Shown piece by piece: positions 8,372-15,795 of a stretch of 64,000 nucleotides of DNA (its first letter is position 1; the number at the start of each line of letters is the position of its first letter). Origin of the DNA: Cytobacillus dafuensis. Its GTDB lineage: Bacteria > Bacillota > Bacilli > Bacillales > Cytobacillaceae. The position numbers and the translations under genes are program-made. The stretch lies in assembly GCF_007995155.1 (NCBI RefSeq), contig NZ_CP042593.1, forward strand, positions 2,398,001-2,462,000, written 5' to 3'. The notes beneath the pieces are model-generated. The model saw only the letters and a list, made by a program, of their open reading frames with translations. It had not been told where the DNA came from and did no database searches.

Positions 8372-9559
8372 TTAAACAATCTTTTCCTCCATTAGTTTCA
8401 CAATTTCATCTTTTGAAAATCCAGCTTGCTGAAGTACTTCACTTGTATGTTCTCCAGCCAAGGGCGGATGCCGTTCCATTTTCACTTTTGTTCTAGATAG
8501 TTTTATTGGAGAACCAACTAGTTTTACTTTTCCTGCTTCAGGATGAGTAAAATTAACAACCATCTCACGTGCAATAATTTGAGGATGGGTAAAAACTTGA
8601 TCCATTGTTTGGATAGGTCCACAAGGAATTTGATTTTGGGTAAAAAGGGTTATCCAATGATCAGCTGGTTTTAATTGCAGTTGATTTTCAATAATTCTAG
8701 TAAGTTCCTTACTGTTTTTTACTCTTGCATCATTTGTTTTATATTTTTCTAGATAACCTACTTCTGGAATTCCAATAATTTCACACAAGGTGGAAAACTG
8801 GCGGTTATTCCCAACAGCAATAATCATTTCCCCATCCATTGTCTTAAAAGTCGAATAAGGAACAATATTTGGGTGATCATTTCCAAGTCTTTTTGGTACG
8901 TTTCCGGATATAAGATAATTACTTGCCACATTTGCAAGAGAGCTAACAGCAGTATCCAATAGGGACATATCAATTTTCTGACCTTGTCCCGATTTCTCTC
9001 TTTCATATAAAGCAGCTTCAATAGCAATGGCTGAATACAACCCGGTAAGTATATCTACCATTGCTACACCAATTTTAATAGGACCGCTTTCTTCGTAACC
9101 TGTGATACTCATAAGTCCGCTCAACCCTTGGATGATATAATCATATCCAGGCAAGTGACGATCTGGTCCTGTTTCTCCAAAACCTGTTATGGAACAATAC
9201 ACTAATTTTGGATTGATTGTCTTCATTGTGTCGTAATCAAGCATCCATTTTTCCATCGATCCTGTTTTAAAATTATGGATAAGAACATCTGCTTCTTTTG
9301 TTAACTTACGAATGATTTCTCTGCCTTCTTCTGTTTTTAAATTTACAGTTATGCTTCGTTTATTTCGATTGGCACATAAATAATAAGCACTTACTCCATT
9401 TTGAAATGGTGGTCCCCAGCTTCTTGTTTCATCACTGCCTCCAGGAGCTTCCACTTTAATCACGTCTGCTCCAAGATCTGCCAAAATCATCGTACAGTAT
9501 GGACCAGCAAGAACCCTTGTTAAATCTACTACTTTAATACCATCTAAAGCAGCCTTCAT
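8372..9559 (-). CDS. CaiB/BaiF family (class III) CoA-transferase
   Basis: The 395-residue protein is full length for class III CoA-transferases. It opens with DGIKVVDLTRVLAGPYCTM and has the catalytic aspartate at D169 within GVAMVDILTG, the same number as in formyl-CoA transferase. It moves CoA between carboxylic acids through an aspartyl-CoA anhydride. The ATG at 9559 has AAGGAGGTG upstream. As first gene before a glutaryl-CoA-dehydrogenase-like enzyme it is a candidate succinyl-CoA:glutarate CoA-transferase. Transcription passes through a structured 170-nt leader with a terminator just before the ribosome binding site. Confidence 0.85.
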   Translation of the reverse strand: MKAALDGIKVVDLTRVLAGPYCTMILADLGADVIKVEAPGGSDETRSWGPPFQNGVSAYYLCANRNKRSITVNLKTEEGREIIRKLTKEADVLIHNFKTGSMEKWMLDYDTMKTINPKLVYCSITGFGETGPDRHLPGYDYIIQGLSGLMSITGYEESGPIKIGVAMVDILTGLYSAIAIEAALYEREKSGQGQKIDMSLLDTAVSSLANVASNYLISGNVPKRLGNDHPNIVPYSTFKTMDGEMIIAVGNNRQFSTLCEIIGIPEVGYLEKYKTNDARVKNSKELTRIIENQLQLKPADHWITLFTQNQIPCGPIQTMDQVFTHPQIIAREMVVNFTHPEAGKVKLVGSPIKLSRTKVKMERHPPLAGEHTSEVLQQAGFSKDEIVKLMEEKIV

Positions 9560-9588
9560 GTTCTACACCTCCTTGCAAATAAAGTTCC

Positions 9589-9756
9589 TAAAAACACAAA
9601 AGCCAGCCCTATCACGTGAATGTGGTAAGGACTGGCTAGATGATCCATTATAACCATCCGGCAAAGGATGGACGTGGAATCTTATCAGTCAAATGAAAGG
9701 ATTTAAAGTAGTTTCTTCTCTATCCTTCTGCTGATTAAGCAGATAGGGTGAAGAAA
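9589..9756 (-). promoter_or_regulatory. Structured 5' leader with mutually exclusive helices: candidate attenuator or riboswitch
   Basis: Reading the minus strand, hairpin 1 pairs 9756-9750 with 9718-9712 (TTTCTTC/GAAGAAA) with inner CTATC/GATAG. A nested domain follows: 9690-9686 with 9634-9630 (GACTG/CAGTC), 9681-9675 with 9647-9642 (GATTCCA/TGGATC, one bulge) and 9671-9666 with 9659-9654 (CCATCC/GGATGG). A terminator then pairs 9637-9628 with 9610-9601 (10 bp, one G-T), followed by TTTTGTGTTTTT. The terminator uses the same CAGTC bases as the closing helix of the domain, so the two cannot coexist. This is the architecture of a transcription attenuator. I recognise no known riboswitch or T-box core. 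Confidence 0.6.
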
Positions 9757-9764
9757 TTATTTTA

Positions 9765-9793
9765 ATCTTATCTTAATTTTCTGAATTTTGCAA
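9765..9793 (-). promoter_or_regulatory. Candidate sigma-A promoter for the CoA-transferase leader
   Basis: TTGCAA (9793-9788), a 17-base spacer and TAAGAT (9770-9765) on the minus strand. A start about 7 bases on would begin the transcript at the first hairpin of the leader at 9756. The hexamers are 4/6 matches each. Confidence 0.45.
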
Positions 9794-9831
9794 GAGATTT
9801 TTAATCATTCTATTTTATGTTTTTTGAAATT

Positions 9832-10179
9832 CTATTTATTTCCTGGAGCTGGCTGATCAACACCTTTAACACGGTGTCGATGACCATCATCTTCTGTTGT
9901 ATAAAAATCATAATAATGAACATGCATGCCATTTCCAACTGGAATAGCTGGACCTGAATAAGCCTTATAATGATGGGTATGCCCATTTTCAAAGATCACA
10001 TATCCCTCTGTATAATGAATATGGTTACCATCCTGAGTCTGTATTGCCGGAGAAGTGACATCTAAGCACTGATGAACATGCCCGTCTTCCACAAACGTAT
10101 AATCAACGGAGCCATGATTATGGTGTGGTACAAACCCGTTTACAAAATCATCTTTTCCTACCTTAGCCAATACCTCCAC
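9832..10179 (-). CDS. ymaF: YmaF-like histidine-rich repeat protein
   Basis: The 115-residue protein is built from repeats of a GHxH pattern: VEDGHVHQ, QDGNHIHY, ENGHTHHY, GNGMHVHY and DDGHRHR, about one every 20 residues, all followed by a short beta-like stretch. This matches Bacillus YmaF. There is no signal peptide or membrane segment. The histidines suggest metal binding, but no function is established to my knowledge. The start is uncertain: GTG at 10179 has its GAAGGGG too close, while TTG at 10170 has it at 8 bases. It is transcribed away from the cyclase gene in the same direction, with a 100-bp gap. Confidence 0.75.
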   Translation of the reverse strand: MEVLAKVGKDDFVNGFVPHHNHGSVDYTFVEDGHVHQCLDVTSPAIQTQDGNHIHYTEGYVIFENGHTHHYKAYSGPAIPVGNGMHVHYYDFYTTEDDGHRHRVKGVDQPAPGNK

Positions 10180-10279
10180 CCCTTCTTTACTACAACTTCA
10201 TTACTCATAATATTTTTAAAAAGTGAAAATATGTTTTTACTTTTTAATTGGATTCTACTAATCGAAAGTCAATTCCATT

Positions 10280-12163
10280 CTATTCTACCAAGTAAGTATT
10301 TTTATAATGAGCAAGCGTCAACAATGGGAAAATGTAGCGATAGCTGTGGTAGTGGATATAAAAATCCCCTGCCATTCCTTGGCCTTTTGGATATTCGGAT
10401 GTCCAGTCCTCTATATTGATATTGTTTAATATGAATTTAATCCCTGAATTTATCTCTTTTGTCGGCTGATCGGATACCGAAATAAGGGTATCAACTGCCC
10501 ATGCAGTATCAGTTAAAGTACTTGTATTTAATGGAATGTACTTTCCTTTTTCATCACTTTTGCATGATTCTCCCCAGCCGCCGTCATGGTTTTGAATTTC
10601 CTTCATCCACTTAACAGCTTTAGAAATGGTATGATGCGCCGGAAGTAAACCTGTTGCCATAAGCCCGGTAATCGCTGCCCACGTGCCATAAATATAACAA
10701 TTTCCCCAACGTCCATACCATGAACCATCATTTTTTTGATCTTTCATTAACCAATGTACAGCTAATTTGATTGAAGGGTGCTCTTTTAGTAGATTCGTAT
10801 AATTACCTAGAAATTCAAGTGTTCTTCCTGTTAAATCAGCCGTAGAAGGATCACTTAGAATGTAGTTAGCTTTTTCTATTGGAATAAGCTTGATCCATTT
10901 ACTATCTGTATCTTTTTCAAATGCTGGCCAGCCTCCATCCTTATTTTGCATGGAAAGAACCCATTGAACTCCTCTTTCCCAGGACTGAAAGAAGCTTGGG
11001 GCATGCTGAACACTTCTTGCAATAGATCTAAGTGATGCCGTTGTATCATCTACATCAGGGTGAAGAGTGTTAATGTCTGCAAATCCCCATCCTCCGGGAA
11101 ATGCTTTTGGATTATGAATGATCCAGTCGCCATATTTGTAATGCTGCCGTTTTAATAAGTATTGGTTAGCCTTTTTCACCATTGGATCTGAAGGAGGCAG
11201 TCCTGCCTCCTGTAATGCATAGTTAATTAAAGATGTATTCCACACCGTAGCAGTTGTATATTGCATATGAGGCAGTCCATTGATTTCACATTTCATGTCC
11301 ATAAGACCTTTGACAGCATTTATTATGATTGGATGTGTTTTTGAATAACCGAGAGATAAAAGCGCGAAAATCATCAAAAATGTAGAGCTAAAATAACCAT
11401 ATAAGGTTCCATCCTTTTCAATGCGGGTTAGCATATAATGTTTAGTCTGGTCCGTGGCAAGCTTGTGGATATGGCTGGGTAGTCCCATTAAACGATCAAT
11501 GCCATTCTTTATTGAAGAATACAGTGATCTCCATTCAACAGATTCTCGATCAAATTCACTATCCTCCCTTACTTTTAGTTCCGATAAATTAGGGCTATTT
11601 TTAGTTTTGAGACGAAATTTTCGATCTGCTAATAACATAATTGGCGCCATGTTTACTCTCCCGTACTCTGGGAAGCTATAAAAATTTATTGGAAATGAAA
11701 GCGGAAGTAAGATCAATTCTAATGGTATCGGAAAAAACGGCGGCCATTTAATCTGCCCCGTAATGGCAAGCATGATTTTTGTAAACATATGAGATTTTTC
11801 AATCCCGCCTTTATTAAGAATAAATTGCCTTGCTGCTCTAAGTCTTTCATCATTTTTTTGATAATAACCAGAATAAAGCAGTGCATAATACGCTTCCAAA
11901 GTGATTGAAATATTTCCTTCTCCATCATGAAAAAGCTTCCATGCCCCATCTTTTTCTTGCTTGCTTAAAATTCTCTCCGTTAGTTGATAAATCAATTTTT
12001 CATCATTTATTTCTAATGACCTTAATAAAATGATCATATAACTGTCAGTAGAAATTCCTGTTTCAAAGGGATACGTCCATGCTCCGTTGGGAGTCTGGTC
12101 TTTCTTTAATAAATCAATAATCTCATCAATGCCTTCTGAGATGTCATTTTTCACTACACTCAT
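10280..12163 (-). CDS. sqhC: Squalene-hopene cyclase family terpene cyclase
   Basis: The 627-residue protein is full length for class II terpene cyclases. It carries the acid motif DVDDT (370-374) that protonates the substrate, and many QW repeats such as QEKDGAWKL, NKDGGWPAF, QKNDGSWYGRWG and NHDGGWGE. In Bacillus these enzymes cyclise squalene to hopene or C35 polyprenes to sesquarterpenes, lipids linked to membranes and spores. It acts at the membrane surface. The start at 12163 follows GGGAGAGG. It is divergent from the DUF2515 gene across 66 bases. Sequence alone cannot separate the squalene from the tetraprenyl-curcumene substrate. Confidence 0.92.
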   Translation of the reverse strand: MSVVKNDISEGIDEIIDLLKKDQTPNGAWTYPFETGISTDSYMIILLRSLEINDEKLIYQLTERILSKQEKDGAWKLFHDGEGNISITLEAYYALLYSGYYQKNDERLRAARQFILNKGGIEKSHMFTKIMLAITGQIKWPPFFPIPLELILLPLSFPINFYSFPEYGRVNMAPIMLLADRKFRLKTKNSPNLSELKVREDSEFDRESVEWRSLYSSIKNGIDRLMGLPSHIHKLATDQTKHYMLTRIEKDGTLYGYFSSTFLMIFALLSLGYSKTHPIIINAVKGLMDMKCEINGLPHMQYTTATVWNTSLINYALQEAGLPPSDPMVKKANQYLLKRQHYKYGDWIIHNPKAFPGGWGFADINTLHPDVDDTTASLRSIARSVQHAPSFFQSWERGVQWVLSMQNKDGGWPAFEKDTDSKWIKLIPIEKANYILSDPSTADLTGRTLEFLGNYTNLLKEHPSIKLAVHWLMKDQKNDGSWYGRWGNCYIYGTWAAITGLMATGLLPAHHTISKAVKWMKEIQNHDGGWGESCKSDEKGKYIPLNTSTLTDTAWAVDTLISVSDQPTKEINSGIKFILNNINIEDWTSEYPKGQGMAGDFYIHYHSYRYIFPLLTLAHYKNTYLVE

Positions 12164-12229
12164 CCTCTCCCAATATAATTAACTTTACAAAATACATATT
12201 CACGAATATAGAAGGCAATTCATTAAGAG

Positions 12230-13384
12230 GTGATTAATATCTTTAGTAAGCTCTTTCTTCAACAAGATCCCCCACTTTCTGAGTCTCTAATAAAAATCAA
12301 GAAAGAGTTAAAGAGAAAGTCTAGACCATCTTCCTTTAAAGCTAAATTATCACATGAAGAAGAAAAGCTTATAAGTCATATCAAATTTCGGACGAGTCAA
12401 TTAAATATAAATAATGTGACAAGAACAAAGGCCTATCTTGATTTTTATTTGCATCATCCTGAGATACACTGGGCATTTTTGGGTCATATGGTTTCGCGAA
12501 ATGGCGGCTGGAATATGACTGATTTAAAAGGTGGCATGCTAACAAGATTATTGTCAAAAAAAGAAAAAATATCATTTTTTGCATTTTTAGAGCGTGGAAA
12601 TTGGTTGATTTTTCAAGATGCATTCCCGCAATTTATGCTTTATGAAGAAAGCCTAATTTGCGGGAAAAATCTTTTTTATTTATTGCCATATCTCAATGTA
12701 TCAACTTTTATGGAAACCATTTGGAGTCATTTTTTAAGTGAACAGGACAAATATATTCTTACAATAGCCCTTGTCATTAATGAACAAAGCTATTTGGAAT
12801 CAAGAGTTTTACAAAATCCATTATTTAAGAAGAATGTCTTCAATACATTGGAGTTCAAGATTCAAGATTTTCTGTCAATGAATCATGTTCTCTTCCCTTA
12901 TTATAAAAATGGGAAGTTAAAACTAATTGGACAGACACTTCAACATTTTGAAAGCTTACATGAGCGGATATTATTTGGAAAAAGGCTGTATGATATTCTT
13001 TATGGTGAACAGTATCGATTACAAATGGTTGAAAAGTGGGCGTTTGAAAATCCACATACAGGATCAAGAAAGGATTATTGGCCACAGTTTTTTAATACAA
13101 TTGAGGAAGGTGTACCTGAGAAGATTTTGAAGCCAAAAATAAAATCATGTAAGCTAATTCCAGGTGCTTCTAGAATATATAGTCCAAGATTGGAATTTGC
13201 ATGGAAAGATACTGAACATGAGTCTGCAGAGTTAGGAGACTGGTACAATAAATGGCAAGTAATCTATTATTTAAAGAAATCAACTGAAAAAATAGATGGA
13301 GAGATTGAAAATGAATATTGTAAAACCCTCGAAAGGCTCGAATTTGCAGCCATTACAAAAAAAGTACTTTCGTATCGTGAATAA
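12230..13384 (+). CDS. DUF2515 family protein (YppC-like)
   Basis: The roughly 384-residue protein resembles the Bacillus YppC/DUF2515 family: INNVTRTKAYLDFYLHHPEIHWAFLGHMVSRNGGWNMTD in the first third is the recognisable block (given here only as residues about 60-98), followed by FLERGNWLIFQDAFPQ. No catalytic motif is evident. The start is unclear. GTG at 12230 overlaps the only good ribosome binding site, AAGAGGTG; the codon at proper spacing from it is ATC at 12239. The 3' end overlaps the next gene by 74 bases. Function unknown. Confidence 0.65.
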   Translation: MINIFSKLFLQQDPPLSESLIKIKKELKRKSRPSSFKAKLSHEEEKLISHIKFRTSQLNINNVTRTKAYLDFYLHHPEIHWAFLGHMVSRNGGWNMTDLKGGMLTRLLSKKEKISFFAFLERGNWLIFQDAFPQFMLYEESLICGKNLFYLLPYLNVSTFMETIWSHFLSEQDKYILTIALVINEQSYLESRVLQNPLFKKNVFNTLEFKIQDFLSMNHVLFPYYKNGKLKLIGQTLQHFESLHERILFGKRLYDILYGEQYRLQMVEKWAFENPHTGSRKDYWPQFFNTIEEGVPEKILKPKIKSCKLIPGASRIYSPRLEFAWKDTEHESAELGDWYNKWQVIYYLKKSTEKIDGEIENEYCKTLERLEFAAITKKVLSYRE

Positions 13385-13757
13385 AACAACTCTTCCAATT
13401 CTCCTGCTTGCAATAATAGCGGCTACCTATCTAGACCTTTTTTTTGTAGGAAAAGGCTTATACTCCTTTCCTATAAGGCCAATGCCTGAAGTTTTTTCTA
13501 TCAATATAGCATTTACATTAATTGCACTCCCCCTTTTTATTATTACGTTTCTTTTTGTTTGCAGTAAAATTAATTTATGGCAAAAAATTGTATTCATTAT
13601 CATTCTAAGTTTAATGATGTCTTCAATAGAAAAAGCAGCAGAATCATTTGGTTTTTTTTATCATCATGAATCTTGGAAGCATATTTTCTCATTTTTTGGA
13701 TATATCATATATTTATCAATTATTTCTATCATTTATAAATTTTATAACCGATGGTAA
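13311..13757 (+). CDS. Small integral membrane protein (CBO0543-like)
   Basis: The 148-residue protein has four hydrophobic segments (about 24-44, 62-85, 89-106 and 124-140). The motif YLDLFFVGKGLYSFPIRPMP after the first segment resembles the uncharacterised CBO0543 membrane family of Bacillus. The ATG at 13311 is preceded by GGAGAG at 8 bases, better than an in-frame ATG at 13296. It overlaps the DUF2515 gene by 74 bases and so is translated from the same message. Function unknown; it ends before a bidirectional terminator. Confidence 0.6.
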   Translation: MNIVKPSKGSNLQPLQKKYFRIVNKTTLPILLLAIIAATYLDLFFVGKGLYSFPIRPMPEVFSINIAFTLIALPLFIITFLFVCSKINLWQKIVFIIILSLMMSSIEKAAESFGFFYHHESWKHIFSFFGYIIYLSIISIIYKFYNRW

Positions 13758-13790
13758 AATAATCAATTATTTCACTATTTTGATATAAAA

Positions 13791-13815
13791 AAAGCGATCT
13801 TTATAGGATCGCTTT
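13791..13815. terminator. Bidirectional Rho-independent terminator
   Basis: AAAGCGATC and GATCGCTTT form a 9-bp stem with A-run and T-run on the two sides, between the convergent membrane protein and rhodanese genes. Confidence 0.75.
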
Positions 13816-13822
13816 GAATTAA

Positions 13823-14158
13823 TTAATTTCCATCTTTAAATTCTTTCCAAGCAGTAATTCCGCCTTCTAATAAGGTAACATGATAGTTATTTTCGGCCAA
13901 AATGGCAGAGCATTTTTTTGCAGAGTTGCCTGTTGTGCATGTAACAATAATCTCTTTATTAATTGGTAAGGAAGGAAGAGGTTGGTTATTTCCTTCTTCT
14001 AATGCAAAAATTAAAGATTTTTCTAAATTAATACTATTAATATTTTCTTCATTAATATGATAGTTATTGTATTTTTCTTCTGCTCTTACGTCTAAGATAT
14101 ATACTTCTTCATTCTTTTTTATTTTTTCAGCAAGTTCCTTTGGAGTAATTGAATTCAT
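13823..14158 (-). CDS. Rhodanese-like domain protein
   Basis: The 111-residue single rhodanese domain runs from the CH2A-like VYILDVRAEEKYNNYHI to LLEGGITAWKEF near the C-terminus. The active loop CTTGNSAKK supplies the persulfide-carrying Cys near residue 74. ATG at 14158 is favoured because AAGGTGG lies 8 bases upstream; a GTG one codon earlier is also in frame. Single-domain rhodaneses carry sulfane sulfur in the cytoplasm. The middle has an insert (about 45-65) compared with minimal forms. The gene is 49 bases downstream of the threonine dehydratase gene. Confidence 0.85.
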   Translation of the reverse strand: MNSITPKELAEKIKKNEEVYILDVRAEEKYNNYHINEENINSINLEKSLIFALEEGNNQPLPSLPINKEIIVTCTTGNSAKKCSAILAENNYHVTLLEGGITAWKEFKDGN

Positions 14159-14209
14159 CACTTAAGCCACCTTTATTTCATAAGTATCATTATCATTATT
14201 ATCATCATA

Positions 14210-15169
14210 TCATAATTGTGTATCAACAATATATTTAGATATTTTTTCTAAATCTACATTTCCACCAGAAATAACGGTAGCCACTTTTTTTCCTTGAAAA
14301 GGTAATTTATTAAACATAGCTGCAGCAATTGTTGTGGCGCTGGACGGTTCAATTAGTTGCTTCATCCGTTCCATCACAAAACTAAACGCATTGCGGATTT
14401 CATCTTCACTGACAAGAACGATATCATCCAAGTATTTCATTAATACTGGAAATGTTAGGTCACCAGGCTGATTCGTTCTTAAACCATCTGCAATCGTTAC
14501 TGTACCAGGAATCGAAATGATTTCTTTGTTTTGGAAGGAAATAAATGTATCATTGGCCGTGTCAGGTTCCACTCCAATAATTTTTATTTTTGGATTACTT
14601 TCTTTAATTGCCGATAAAATGCCTGAAATGAGACCTCCGCCTCCAATTGGAACAATAACTGCATCTACTTCCTCGATTTGTTCTAAAATTTCCAATCCAA
14701 TTGTGCCTTGTCCTGCCATAATGAAAGGATCGTCATATGGCGGAATATACACACCGCTTTCCTTGATGGCAATCTCTTTTGCTCTCGGTATTCGCTCAGC
14801 TGATGTTGTTCCGCATTTTTCTATTTGCCCGTTGTAACCCTTAATGGCGTTTTCTTTGCAAAAACTTACATCCTCTGGAACTACAATCGTTGCAGGAACG
14901 TCATATTTGTCAGCAATATAGGCGACCGCTTGTCCGTGATTACCAGAGGAAGCGGCAGTTACGTATTTTGCTCCCTCTTGAACAGATTGAATGACTTTAT
15001 TCGCTGCTCCTCTTATTTTAAATGAACCTGTTTTTTGTAAATGCTCAGATTTTAATAAAATCTGATTTCCACAAATTTCTGAAAGCTGATTCGATTTTAA
15101 TATCGGTGTTACATATGTAATGTCTGCAATCCGCTCTCTGGCAGCTTGCACATCCTTTAATGAAATCAT
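14210..15169 (-). CDS. tdcB: Catabolic-type threonine/serine ammonia-lyase
   Basis: The 319-residue fold type II PLP enzyme has the Schiff-base lysine in KTGSFKIRGA near residue 51, the phosphate-binding glycine loop VPIGGGGLISG and an ASSGNHGQAVAY substrate loop. It lacks the C-terminal ACT-like regulatory domain of biosynthetic IlvA, so it is the short catabolic form that deaminates threonine or serine to 2-oxobutyrate or pyruvate. The ATG follows AAGGAGGGA. It lies 15 bases after a RidA gene, and RidA removes the reactive 2-aminoacrylate/enamine released by exactly this enzyme class. Confidence 0.9.
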   Translation of the reverse strand: MISLKDVQAARERIADITYVTPILKSNQLSEICGNQILLKSEHLQKTGSFKIRGAANKVIQSVQEGAKYVTAASSGNHGQAVAYIADKYDVPATIVVPEDVSFCKENAIKGYNGQIEKCGTTSAERIPRAKEIAIKESGVYIPPYDDPFIMAGQGTIGLEILEQIEEVDAVIVPIGGGGLISGILSAIKESNPKIKIIGVEPDTANDTFISFQNKEIISIPGTVTIADGLRTNQPGDLTFPVLMKYLDDIVLVSEDEIRNAFSFVMERMKQLIEPSSATTIAAAMFNKLPFQGKKVATVISGGNVDLEKISKYIVDTQL

Positions 15170-15184
15170 TTTTCTGCTCCCTCC

Positions 15185-15643
15185 TTATTCACTTAGCCCA
15201 ATAATAAAATCAATTTCAACTGGTGTATTGCTTGGAAGCTCAGCCACTCCAATCGCAGTTCGGGCATGACGTCCCTTTTCACCAAAAATGTCGGTTAATA
15301 ATTCGGAAGCCCCATCCATAACAATAGATTGTTGTGTGAATCCCGCTGCAGATTGAACGTATCCAGTTATCTTTAACACCTGCTCCACCATATCTAAAGT
15401 GCCAATTGCTTCCTTTAAGCAACTCAAGCCTTTTAAAACGCAAATCTTTGCTAATTCCTGTGCCTGCTCAATTGTTACCTCGTCGCCAACCTTTCCTGTA
15501 TACGGAACTATACCATCTATTCTAGGGACTTGACCGCTAATATACGCGATTCTATTATGCACAGTTACAGGAGCATAGTGGAATAAGGGTGGAGTTGCAT
15601 CAGGTAATGTAAGTTTAAGTTCTATCAAGCGTTGTTCTATCAT
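15185..15643 (-). CDS. ridA: RidA (YjgF/YER057c) family enamine/imine deaminase
   Basis: The 152-residue member of the RidA superfamily shows the pattern NRIAYISGQVPRIDG, the AQELAKICVLKGLSCLKEA helix and GRHARTAIGVAELPSNTPVEID near the end, with the conserved arginine (R of ARTAIG) that binds the carboxylate. It is a little longer than archetypal RidA (about 125-130). Its position immediately before the threonine dehydratase gene supports a role in clearing the enamine product of that enzyme. AAAGGAG precedes the ATG. Confidence 0.87.
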   Translation of the reverse strand: MIEQRLIELKLTLPDATPPLFHYAPVTVHNRIAYISGQVPRIDGIVPYTGKVGDEVTIEQAQELAKICVLKGLSCLKEAIGTLDMVEQVLKITGYVQSAAGFTQQSIVMDGASELLTDIFGEKGRHARTAIGVAELPSNTPVEIDFIIGLSE

Positions 15644-15795
15644 TTGTATACTAATCTCCTTTAATCTATCAAATTTTTCATTATCTATGTTCGAGATAGC
15701 TCGATAAATACCCTCTAAAAAGGAACAATTCCATGTAAACAGGATTTATCCGAAGTTATTCAAATATTAATAGAACTAAATGTCTGTTGAACTTT

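Noticed and set aside
9589..9756. T-box or known riboswitch class for the CoA-transferase leader
   Set aside because: No T-box antiterminator bulge (TGGNACCGCG-like), no specifier loop, and no core of SAM, purine, lysine, glycine, TPP, c-di-GMP or ZTP classes could be aligned by eye.
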